Assembly: GCF_004353825.1 (NCBI RefSeq)
Contig: NZ_SMNA01000001.1
Span: 62,001 to 126,000 of the forward strand
Length of the DNA: 64,000 nt
From: Occultella glacieicola
GTDB lineage: Bacteria; Actinomycetota; Actinomycetes; Actinomycetales; Beutenbergiaceae
Direction: 5' to 3'
Shown here: in pieces, positions 24,054-31,808 of the stretch
How positions within the stretch are numbered: the stretch's first letter is position 1
Layout: every line of letters begins with the position of its first letter
Notes under the pieces: model-generated
Seen by the model: the letters and a program-made list of their open reading frames with translations, nothing else
The model's database searches: none
What the model was told of the DNA's origin: nothing
Position numbers and translations under genes: made by a program

Positions 24054-27000
24054 CTACGGGTCGAGCCTGGTGCTCGGGAACAGGGCCGGGTTCTTGCCCG
24101 TCCCGATCCCGGAGCCCCATTCCAGCCAGCCGCGGCGAATGGCACCGTCGTTCTCGTTGACGAGGAACGACAGGGCCAGCAGCCGGTCGGCCGGGTCGAA
24201 CGGCGCCAGTTCGCTCCACGGCATCGCCATCTCGTAGACCGTGGTCTGGGTGGCCTCGTCCCGGGCGACCGCGAGGTCGACGGCGTCGACCGGCCCGTTG
24301 GGCAGGATCCCGCCGCCCCCGTTCCACCGGAACACCTGCGGGCCCTGCGCGGTGAGCGCCAGACCGTACTCGTAGTAGCCGGTGAGGTTCTCCCCGGGGG
24401 CGCCGGCGACGGCGCCGAACTGGATGCTGTCACCGGTCCAGATGGTGTCGTTCAGACCCGGCTGGGCGTGCACGTTGTCGGTGATCGCCGCCGTCAGGTA
24501 GAGGTTCTCCTCGTCCCAGGTCCACCAGACGTCGCCGCCGAGATCCGCGGCGCCGCCCCAGTCGGGGATCTGCCGAACCTGCCCGTCCGCGTCCAGATCG
24601 ATCGGGGTGATCCCGCTCAGGTCGTCGGGGACGCCGTCGACGGTGATCGCCTGCTGGTGCAGCGCGGTCACCGCAGCGGGGTCCACCAGGACCAGTGACC
24701 CGCTCTCGGTGAGCGCGTCCGCGTCCGGCATGGCCAGGTTCACCGACCACGGGTGGGTGCCCGGCGAGGTGAGCCCGGTGGTCGGGATGTCGATCGTGAC
24801 GGTCTGCCCGGCGGGCAGGGTCCCGATCGTCTCCGTGCCACTGCCGGCACCGAGCTGCCAGGCGAGGTCCCCCACCGGCTGGTCGGTGGCGACCTCGTTC
24901 GTGACCGACACCGTCAGCACGTCCGCGTCCTCACGCAGCGTGTGTGCGGCGCTCACGGTGACCGGCGTGGAGAGCACGTCGATCTCGGCGGTCAGCCGGG
25001 CGACCGGCGATCCGTTGTTCGTGACCAGGGCCACCAGGCCGCGCGTGCCGAGCAGGCCGGTGTCCCGGATGCTGATCGGGATCTGTACCGTGGCCTGCCC
25101 CGAGGCGACCTGGACCGGGACGGTGCGCTCGTTCACGGTGACGGCCAGGTTCATTCGCGGGCCGCCGACCTTGTCCACGTCCAGGGTCAGCTGGATGGTG
25201 TCGCCGGCGAGGGTCGGGCCGGCCGCGGTCAGGCTGAACCGGCCGCCGTCGGTCACGTCGGAGGCGTCCGCCGAGCCGATCACGTACACGGGGTCCCCGG
25301 TGAGCGTCAGTTCCACACTGTGCAGGTAGGGCGTGAGGGTGCGTGCCCGGCCGGACATCTCGACGACGGTGACCGGCACCCTGGTCTCGATGGTGACGGT
25401 TCGCGGTCCCGTCGTGGACCACAGGGCCAGCAGGTTGTCCCCGCCGGCCGTGGCGAACTGGTACGCGGTGGCCCCGTCGGCGACCTCCTCGGCGCCTTCG
25501 AACGTCGCACCCGTGAGCAACCTGCTCATCGTCGCGTGCGCGGCGTAGGACGGCTTCGGCGTGAGTGCGCCGAGCGGGTCGGCGGCGTTGCGGAGCAGCC
25601 CGAAGTTGCTCTCGTGGTCGGCCGGGTCGAGGCCATCGTTGTTGAAGTCGTACCAGAAGTTCCGCTCGACCCCCTGGGACAGCCCGATGACGCCCGCACG
25701 TGCGGCGTAGGCCGCCTGGGTGTGTTCGTCGACGCTGCCGGTCCGGCTGGACCAGCCCCACTCCGAGACCCAGATCGGCTTGCTCTCGCCGTTGTTGTAC
25801 TCGCGGACCAGAGCGTCCACGGCCTCGAGGTTCGCGACGGCCGCCTCCGGCGGGTCGCCCGGGTAGTGGACGGACACGACGTCCATGTAGTCGAGTGCCC
25901 CGAGGGCGAACAGGGTCTCCAGCCAGCCGAGGTCGGGCCAGCTCGTGGCCGGCCCGACGACCAGCGTGTCCGGATGCGCCGCCTTCACGGCCTCGTACGT
26001 CGCCTGCAGCAGCGGGAAGTAGTACTCCGGGAGGGAGTTCGCCGGCCCGTCGCCGCGGTCGCCGAAGCCGGCGTTGAACTCGTTGTAGACCTCGACGGCG
26101 GGGGCCGGGTTGCCGAGGTCGACGTACCCGTCGAGCAGCGCGACGCAGTAGTCGGCGAACGCCGCCCGTCCGGCGTCCGTGTACGGGGTGGCGTCGTTGT
26201 CGTACAGCGGGTTCGTGTAGGCGCAGATCGGCATCGGTGCCAGGCCCGCGTCCCGGGCCTCGATGGTCTGTTCCTGCCACGCCGTCGGGTAGGTGTAGAC
26301 ACCCGCGGTGCGCTCCATGGCCGTCCAGGTGAGCGAGGGCCGGTAGTAGGAGTCACCGGCCAGCGCGGCCAGCGGGGCGCTGCCGGGCGGCAACTGGCGG
26401 TGCGAGACCGCCGCGGCGAACGGGGAGTTCGCGGCATCGGGCTGTGGAGCGACGACGGCGAGGGTCGTCTCTGCCGGCAGGGACGCCTGGCCGCTGATCG
26501 TCGCCGTCGCCCGGAGCCGGTAGTAGCCCTCGGGCAGGGTGCCGACCTGGATCGTCCCGGCGCCGTCGGTGTTCGTGGCGACACCCTGGGTGACGTGGTT
26601 GTTGTTGACGTCGTAGACGCGGTAGTCGACCCGGGCGTCCGGGGCCGCGGTGAAGTCGACCTTGGGCGGGGTGCCGGTGACGAAGATGTTGCCTGGCGTC
26701 CGCAGGCTCAGGGCCGGGGCGTCGACGAGCCGTTCGACGGTCACGCTACGGAACGCGATCGCCGACGTGCCGGTGCCGATCCGCAGGTCCGCGCCGTTCT
26801 CACGGTTCGACAGGCGTGCGTCGGTGACCGTGAACTCCTCGGTCCGCCACGTGTTGCTTCCGGTGAGGGCGACCGCGGGCAGTGCGCGCCACGGGTTGGT
26901 CGCCGCGTCGTAGGTCAGGTCCCAGGACCCACCGGAGATCGCCGCGTCGTAGTACTCCACCGTGATCCGGACGGTGTTGGTGCCGCCGTGGATCAGGGCG

Positions 27001-27290
27001 TCGTCGATGTCGTTGTAGATGTAGGTGTTGCCGATCGAGGGGTTGGTCTGCAAGGCGGGCAGTCCACCGACCTCGAGCCAGGTGCCTCGGCCCGCATCGC
27101 CGGTCCGGACGGTGATCCCCTCGTTGACCGGCGGATCGTCGAACGTGACCGACGCGGTGACGACGGCATCATCGGCGGCAGCGGGCACGGCGGGGGCGAC
27201 CAGGACGGCGGCGCCCACGGCGGTGGCGGCCGCGACGGCCAGCGGGCGCCTCACCCCTCGCATCACGCCGGGTGGTCTGGACGGTTTCAT
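24054..27290 (-). CDS. Secreted clan-A glycoside hydrolase with CBM9-like C-terminus
   Basis: A 1078-residue exported protein. A signal peptide (basic start, hydrophobic core, AAAD near residue 40) follows ATG 27290, and AAGGAG precedes it. Residues 45-285 are beta-sandwich modules. Residues 290-620 are a TIM barrel with the likely acid/base Glu404 (VYNEFN) and nucleophile Glu510 (VSEWGWSS), spaced as in GH clan A families such as GH39. More Ig-like modules follow, and residues 880-1078 resemble a CBM9/DOMON carbohydrate-binding domain. It should cleave a plant or microbial polysaccharide outside the cell. The operator at 27442 suggests control by the adjacent GntR/LacI regulator. The exact GH family is uncertain. 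Confidence 0.82.
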   Translation of the reverse strand: MKPSRPPGVMRGVRRPLAVAAATAVGAAVLVAPAVPAAADDAVVTASVTFDDPPVNEGITVRTGDAGRGTWLEVGGLPALQTNPSIGNTYIYNDIDDALIHGGTNTVRITVEYYDAAISGGSWDLTYDAATNPWRALPAVALTGSNTWRTEEFTVTDARLSNRENGADLRIGTGTSAIAFRSVTVERLVDAPALSLRTPGNIFVTGTPPKVDFTAAPDARVDYRVYDVNNNHVTQGVATNTDGAGTIQVGTLPEGYYRLRATATISGQASLPAETTLAVVAPQPDAANSPFAAAVSHRQLPPGSAPLAALAGDSYYRPSLTWTAMERTAGVYTYPTAWQEQTIEARDAGLAPMPICAYTNPLYDNDATPYTDAGRAAFADYCVALLDGYVDLGNPAPAVEVYNEFNAGFGDRGDGPANSLPEYYFPLLQATYEAVKAAHPDTLVVGPATSWPDLGWLETLFALGALDYMDVVSVHYPGDPPEAAVANLEAVDALVREYNNGESKPIWVSEWGWSSRTGSVDEHTQAAYAARAGVIGLSQGVERNFWYDFNNDGLDPADHESNFGLLRNAADPLGALTPKPSYAAHATMSRLLTGATFEGAEEVADGATAYQFATAGGDNLLALWSTTGPRTVTIETRVPVTVVEMSGRARTLTPYLHSVELTLTGDPVYVIGSADASDVTDGGRFSLTAAGPTLAGDTIQLTLDVDKVGGPRMNLAVTVNERTVPVQVASGQATVQIPISIRDTGLLGTRGLVALVTNNGSPVARLTAEIDVLSTPVTVSAAHTLREDADVLTVSVTNEVATDQPVGDLAWQLGAGSGTETIGTLPAGQTVTIDIPTTGLTSPGTHPWSVNLAMPDADALTESGSLVLVDPAAVTALHQQAITVDGVPDDLSGITPIDLDADGQVRQIPDWGGAADLGGDVWWTWDEENLYLTAAITDNVHAQPGLNDTIWTGDSIQFGAVAGAPGENLTGYYEYGLALTAQGPQVFRWNGGGGILPNGPVDAVDLAVARDEATQTTVYEMAMPWSELAPFDPADRLLALSFLVNENDGAIRRGWLEWGSGIGTGKNPALFPSTRLDP

Positions 27291-27441
27291 GGGGTTGCTC
27301 CTTCGCGAACCTTCGGCTGTCAGGCGGCACCGGCAGGTGCCGGGCCGTGGCCGTGCCGCGACGGTGCCCGAACTGCCGGTGACGCGTGCAACCGAGGGAC
27401 AACGCGGATCGGACGGCGACGCCCATCCTGCCCATGACCGA

Positions 27442-27453
27442 TTAACGTGTCAA
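27442..27453. promoter_or_regulatory. Candidate operator upstream of the glycosidase
   Basis: TTAACGTGTCAA matches the perfect palindrome TTGACATGTCAA at 28678 in 10 of 12 positions. It lies 152 bp upstream of the glycosidase start and just past the regulator's stop. It is a likely second binding site for the GntR/LacI-type regulator. Confidence 0.5.
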
Positions 27454-27462
27454 TAGACTCCG

Positions 27463-28623
27463 TCAGATCGGGCCGGGCGCCTGCGAGCGGACCACCCGTA
27501 GGTGGCCGGTCGAGGAGTCCCGGACCCGGACGCCGACCGGCAGCACGACATGCTCCACGTCCCCGGCGTCCGGCTCGGCGATGCGGCGCGCAAGGATCGT
27601 CATCGCCTGGCGCCCCATCTCCTCCGACGGCAGGATCGCCGAGACGAGCGTAAGCGGCGGCAGGTCCAGCGGTCCGCCGTCATCCATCCCGGCCAACTCG
27701 ATCTCGTCCGGGATCTCCACCCCGAGCGCGGCCAGGTCGTGCACCGCACTGGCGAGCACGTACCCGTTCGCGCACATGATCGCCGTCGGTGGTTCCGGCA
27801 GGGCCAGCAGTTCGCGGACCGTCTCGATCCGGGAGCCGGAGGGCGAGCCGAGGTAGGGACGCAGGACCGAGAACTCACGGCGTTGCCGGATCCCGTGCTG
27901 TTGCAACGCCTGCAGGTGCCCGGCGAGACGATCCCGAACGCTCGTCGAGTCGGTCTCCTCCCACAGGACCGCGATCCGCGTGTGGCCGGCGGCGATCAGG
28001 TGCTCGGTGAGCTGGAAACCGACGGCGAAGTTGTCCGCCACGACCGCGTCGGCGACGACGTCCTGGCGGTATCGGTCGACCATCACCATCGGGACGCCCC
28101 GGCGGCGCATCCCCTCCAGTGCCGGTAGCGGCGCTCGACCCTCCACGGGATAGAGCACCACACCGGCGGCACCGCCGCGTGCCGCCCGCAGCAGCGCCCG
28201 CTCCTCGAGATCGGGATCGCCCTTGGTGTCCGAGAGGAACATCCGATAGCCGAGCTCCGCGCAGACCGACTCGACACCGCGGATCAGGCGAGCGGCATGC
28301 GGGCTCCGGTCGTGCAGCAGCGACAGCACACACATGATCGAGGCGTCCGCGCCGTCCGCGCCGTCCTTGGTCGGCCGGGCCGTCCTCGGACCCTCGGCGA
28401 CGAACGTCCCCTTGCCGCGTCGGCGCACGAGCAGTCCGTCGACGACGAGATCGTTCAGTGCCTTGACGGCGGTCGTGTTGCTGACGCCGAACCGCTCGCG
28501 GAGCTCTCGCTGGGTGATGAACGGTTCACCGGGCGTGTACTCGCCGGCCGCGATGGCGCGGAGCAGTTCGGACTTCACGTTCTGATACAGCGGGACCCGC
28601 GGATCCCCATTCCGTTCACTCAC
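27463..28623 (-). CDS. GntR/LacI-type transcriptional regulator
   Basis: A 386-residue regulator with a GntR winged helix at residues 10-80 (ITQRELRERFGVSNTTAVKA) joined to a LacI-type periplasmic-binding fold (about 95-380), the AraR-like architecture. The ligand is therefore probably a sugar or uronate. GTG 28623 is preceded by GGGAGG. It stands between the glycosidase and the enolase genes, and the operators at 27442 and 28678 flank it. It probably represses both units and itself until inducer binds. Confidence 0.88.
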   Translation of the reverse strand: MSERNGDPRVPLYQNVKSELLRAIAAGEYTPGEPFITQRELRERFGVSNTTAVKALNDLVVDGLLVRRRGKGTFVAEGPRTARPTKDGADGADASIMCVLSLLHDRSPHAARLIRGVESVCAELGYRMFLSDTKGDPDLEERALLRAARGGAAGVVLYPVEGRAPLPALEGMRRRGVPMVMVDRYRQDVVADAVVADNFAVGFQLTEHLIAAGHTRIAVLWEETDSTSVRDRLAGHLQALQQHGIRQRREFSVLRPYLGSPSGSRIETVRELLALPEPPTAIMCANGYVLASAVHDLAALGVEIPDEIELAGMDDGGPLDLPPLTLVSAILPSEEMGRQAMTILARRIAEPDAGDVEHVVLPVGVRVRDSSTGHLRVVRSQAPGPI

Positions 28624-28677
28624 CTGCCACCTCCCGCTGGACGGCCGTGCGACGACCTGATCTCACCCTGGCACCCA

Positions 28678-28689
28678 TTGACATGTCAA
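28678..28689. promoter_or_regulatory. Perfect 12-bp palindromic operator
   Basis: TTGACATGTCAA lies in the 189-bp gap between the divergent regulator (28623, minus) and galactonate-dehydratase-like gene (28813, plus). The TTGACA half doubles as a -35 consensus for the plus strand. A related site lies at 27442. Confidence 0.65.
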
Positions 28690-28812
28690 AAGGGCTAAAG
28701 TTAGTGTAAACGAGCCCGTGGATCCGGGTGCCTCGAACGAGGCGGACCACCTCGCCAGCGTCGGCGCCACCAGCCGCGCCGCCCTCACCATGCACTCAAG
28801 GAGCCCGAAAGC

Positions 28813-29949
28813 ATGCGGATCGTGGACATCGAGACGTTCCAGGTCCCACCCCGCTGGCTGTTCGTTCGGTTGGCCACCGACGAGGGCGTGGTCGGGTGGG
28901 GCGAGCCGATCGTCGAGGGTCGCGCCGAGGCCGTGCAGGCAGGCGTCGACATCCTCGCCGAGTACCTGATCGGCAAGGACCCGCTGCGGATCGCCGACCA
29001 CTGGCAGGTGATGTCCAAGTCCGGCTTCTACCGCGGTGGCCCGGTGCTGTCCTCGGCGGTGGCCGGCCTCGACCAGGCGTTGTGGGACATCGCCGGCAAG
29101 GCCCGCGGCGTGCCCGTGCACGAACTGCTCGGTGGCCCGGTCAGGGACCGGGTGCGGGTCTACACCGCGGCTCACGGTGACACCCCCGCCGACGTGGCCG
29201 ACCATGCGGCCCGGCTCGTCGCCGACGGGTTCACCGCCGTGAAGGTCACCCCGACCGGCAGGCTGGGCTTCCTTGACGACCGCGCCGCCATCCGCGGCAT
29301 GCACGAACTCCTCGACCCGCTCCGGGACGCGCTCGGGGATGCCGACCTCGCCATGGACCTGCACGGCCGGTTCTCCCTGCCGATGGCCCGGCGGGTGCTG
29401 CCGCTGCTCGCCGAGTACCTCCCGTTGTTCATCGAGGAACCGGTGCTACCCGAGTACACGGTTCACCTCGGCCGACTCACGGCCGCCACCAGCGCGCCGA
29501 TCGCGACCGGGGAGCGGCTGTACTCGGTCGGGGAGTTCCGTCTGGCGTTGGACGCCGGCATCTCGGTCGCCCAGCCGGACCTGTCGCACGCGGGTGGGAT
29601 CAGCGAGACGATGCGGATCGCGGCCCTGGCCTCCGCCTACGACGTCGCGCTCGCACCGCACTGCCCGCTCGGCCCGATCGCGCTCGCGTCGTGCCTGCAG
29701 ATCGGCTTCACGGTGCCGAACTACCTGATCCAGGAACTGCCGTTCAGCACTTACGACGACGCCGGCGACGCCCCGTACCTCACCGACCCCGGGCCGTTGA
29801 GGATCAACTCCGGCCACATCGAACGACTCACCGGCCCGGGCCTGGGCATCGACATCGACGAGGCCGCGGTCCGCGCGGCCGCGGCCCAGCCGCACCGGTG
29901 GCGACCACCGCTGTGGCGACACGACGACGGCTCCTTCGCGGAGTGGTGA
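28813..29949 (+). CDS. dgoD: D-galactonate dehydratase-like enolase superfamily enzyme
   Basis: A 378-residue mandelate racemase/enolase protein that follows E. coli DgoD closely by memory along its whole length (PPRW, DEGVVGWGEP, QPDLSHAGGI, APHCPLGPIALA). Metal ligands are Asp182, Glu208 and Glu234; the bases are His184 and His283. DgoD dehydrates D-galactonate to 2-keto-3-deoxygalactonate. Other acid-sugar dehydratases share these residues, so the substrate is probable rather than certain. It is followed after 4 bases by the FAD oxidoreductase and is divergent from the sugar-type regulator. The kinase and aldolase that would complete the pathway are not in the window. Confidence 0.83.
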   Translation: MRIVDIETFQVPPRWLFVRLATDEGVVGWGEPIVEGRAEAVQAGVDILAEYLIGKDPLRIADHWQVMSKSGFYRGGPVLSSAVAGLDQALWDIAGKARGVPVHELLGGPVRDRVRVYTAAHGDTPADVADHAARLVADGFTAVKVTPTGRLGFLDDRAAIRGMHELLDPLRDALGDADLAMDLHGRFSLPMARRVLPLLAEYLPLFIEEPVLPEYTVHLGRLTAATSAPIATGERLYSVGEFRLALDAGISVAQPDLSHAGGISETMRIAALASAYDVALAPHCPLGPIALASCLQIGFTVPNYLIQELPFSTYDDAGDAPYLTDPGPLRINSGHIERLTGPGLGIDIDEAAVRAAAAQPHRWRPPLWRHDDGSFAEW

Positions 29950-29953
29950 CGGC

Positions 29954-31558
29954 GTGGTCGACGCACGAGAGCTCGACACCGACATCCTCGTCGTCGGCGG
30001 CGGCATCGGCGGGGTCGCCGCCGCGCTGACCGGCGCCCGCCTGCGCCGACGGGTCGTCCTGACCGAGCCGACCGACTGGCTGGGTGGCCAGCTCACCAGC
30101 CAGGCCGTGCCACCGGACGAGAACCGCTGGATCGACACCGAGCACACGGCCGCCGGATACACGCGCCTACGGGAGGCCATCCGCGGCTACTACCGGCGTG
30201 GCTACCCCCTGACTCCGGAGGCGGCTGCGAACCCGACCCTCAATCCCGGGCTCGGTTTCGTGAGCCGGCTCTGCCATGAACCGCGCGCGGCGCTCGCGGC
30301 GATCGATGAGCTGCTGGCCCCGTGGCGCTCCTCCGGCCGGCTCACGGTCCTGACCGAGCACGAACCGATCGCGGCCGAGACGACCGGCGACCGCATCGAC
30401 GCCGTCACGCTGCGCGGACCTGCAGGCGACGTCACGATCACCGCCTCCTACGTGCTGGATGCCAGCGAACTCGGTGATGTGCTCGCGCTGGCCGGGGTCG
30501 AGCACGTCATCGGGGCCGAGGGCCAGGACACCACCGGAGAGCTCCACGCGCCCGCGAGCGCCGACCCGCTCGATCAGCAGGCGATCTCGTGGTGCTTCGC
30601 CGTGGACTACCACCCGGGCGAGGACCACACGATCTCCCGACCGGCCGGCTACGACCACTGGCGCTCGGCCGTGCCGGAGTTCTGGCCCGGCCCGCAGTTG
30701 TCCTGGACCGACGTCGATCCGATCACGCTCGAACAGCGCAGCCGCCCGATCTTCCTCGGCGAGCCGGACAGCGCCCGGGAGCCGGACCTGTGGCACTACC
30801 GCCGGATCCTCGCGCGCCGCCAGTTCACGCCGGGCGCCTTCGACAGCGACATCAGCCTCGTGAACTGGCCGCAGGTCGACTACTGGGACGGGCCTCTGCT
30901 CGGCGTCGACGAGACGGCACGGGCAGCAGCCCTCGCCGGCGCACGCGACCTATCCCTGTCCTTCCTGTACTGGATGCAGACCGAGGCACCACGGCACGAC
31001 GGGGACGGGCAGGGCTATTCGGGCCTGCGCCTGCGCGGGGACGTCCTCGGCACCCTCGACGGGCTCGCCAAGGCTCCCTACATCCGGGAGTCACGCCGCA
31101 TCCGGGCCGAGTTCACGATCCTCGAGCAGCACGTCGGAGTCGATGCCCGCCGACCTGGCGCCGGCAGCGAGGTCTTCCCCGACAGCGTCGGCATCGGCCA
31201 CTACCGCATCGACCTGCACCCGAGCACGGCCGGCCGCACCTACGTGGACATCGAGTCCTACCCGTTCCAGATCCCCCTCGGTGCACTCATCCCGATACGC
31301 GTCGACAACCTGCTCGCGGCGGGCAAGACGCTCGGTGCCACCCACATCACCAACGGCTGCTACCGACTGCACCCTGTCGAGTGGTCCGTCGGTGAGGCGG
31401 CCGGCGCCCTGGCGGCCTTCTGCCTCGAGCGCGACGTCCCGCCCAGCAAGGTCCGGGCCGATGGCACCCACGTCGGCGACTACCAGAGGCTGCTCGCCGA
31501 CACGCTCGGCGTCACGCTCGCCTGGCCGGACGAGATCCGCACCTACCGCGCTACCTGA
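29954..31558 (+). CDS. FAD-dependent oxidoreductase (FAD_oxidored family)
   Basis: A 534-residue flavoprotein starting at GTG 29954. The dinucleotide-binding motif VVGGGIGG is at 13-20, and a C-terminal ALIPIRVDNLLAAGKTLG segment is typical of the FAD_oxidored (PF12831) family. These occur in polysaccharide-utilisation clusters and are thought to oxidise sugars or uronates. No signal peptide is present. It is four bases downstream of the galactonate-dehydratase-like gene and so shares its operon. Substrate unknown. Confidence 0.85.
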   Translation: MVDARELDTDILVVGGGIGGVAAALTGARLRRRVVLTEPTDWLGGQLTSQAVPPDENRWIDTEHTAAGYTRLREAIRGYYRRGYPLTPEAAANPTLNPGLGFVSRLCHEPRAALAAIDELLAPWRSSGRLTVLTEHEPIAAETTGDRIDAVTLRGPAGDVTITASYVLDASELGDVLALAGVEHVIGAEGQDTTGELHAPASADPLDQQAISWCFAVDYHPGEDHTISRPAGYDHWRSAVPEFWPGPQLSWTDVDPITLEQRSRPIFLGEPDSAREPDLWHYRRILARRQFTPGAFDSDISLVNWPQVDYWDGPLLGVDETARAAALAGARDLSLSFLYWMQTEAPRHDGDGQGYSGLRLRGDVLGTLDGLAKAPYIRESRRIRAEFTILEQHVGVDARRPGAGSEVFPDSVGIGHYRIDLHPSTAGRTYVDIESYPFQIPLGALIPIRVDNLLAAGKTLGATHITNGCYRLHPVEWSVGEAAGALAAFCLERDVPPSKVRADGTHVGDYQRLLADTLGVTLAWPDEIRTYRAT

Positions 31559-31682
31559 GCGACCGGACGCGTCGGTCGGCGAGCACCGCGGACGTGGGCA
31601 GACCGCGATCCCGGAGTCGTCCTGAGACGACGGCGCCCTCTCCGTGCGCCGTCCCACACTCTGGGAGGATTTGGGCAACCCA

Positions 31683-31711
31683 TTGCATTCATAGCCATGC
31701 GGGCCTAATTT
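31683..31711 (+). promoter_or_regulatory. Possible promoter of the pectate-lyase-like gene
   Basis: An AT-rich island in otherwise GC-rich sequence. TTGCAT and TAATTT are separated by exactly 17 bases. It lies 97 bp before the start codon. Matches to consensus are only partial, so this is a weak call. Confidence 0.3.
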
Positions 31712-31808
31712 TCTATGCACCGAGATCGAGAGGCGACGGGGCGCCCGACCGGTGCGCCGTCTCCAGCCAGAGCACAGTCACCGCGCGATGCCGCGCACAG
31801 GAGGCCGC

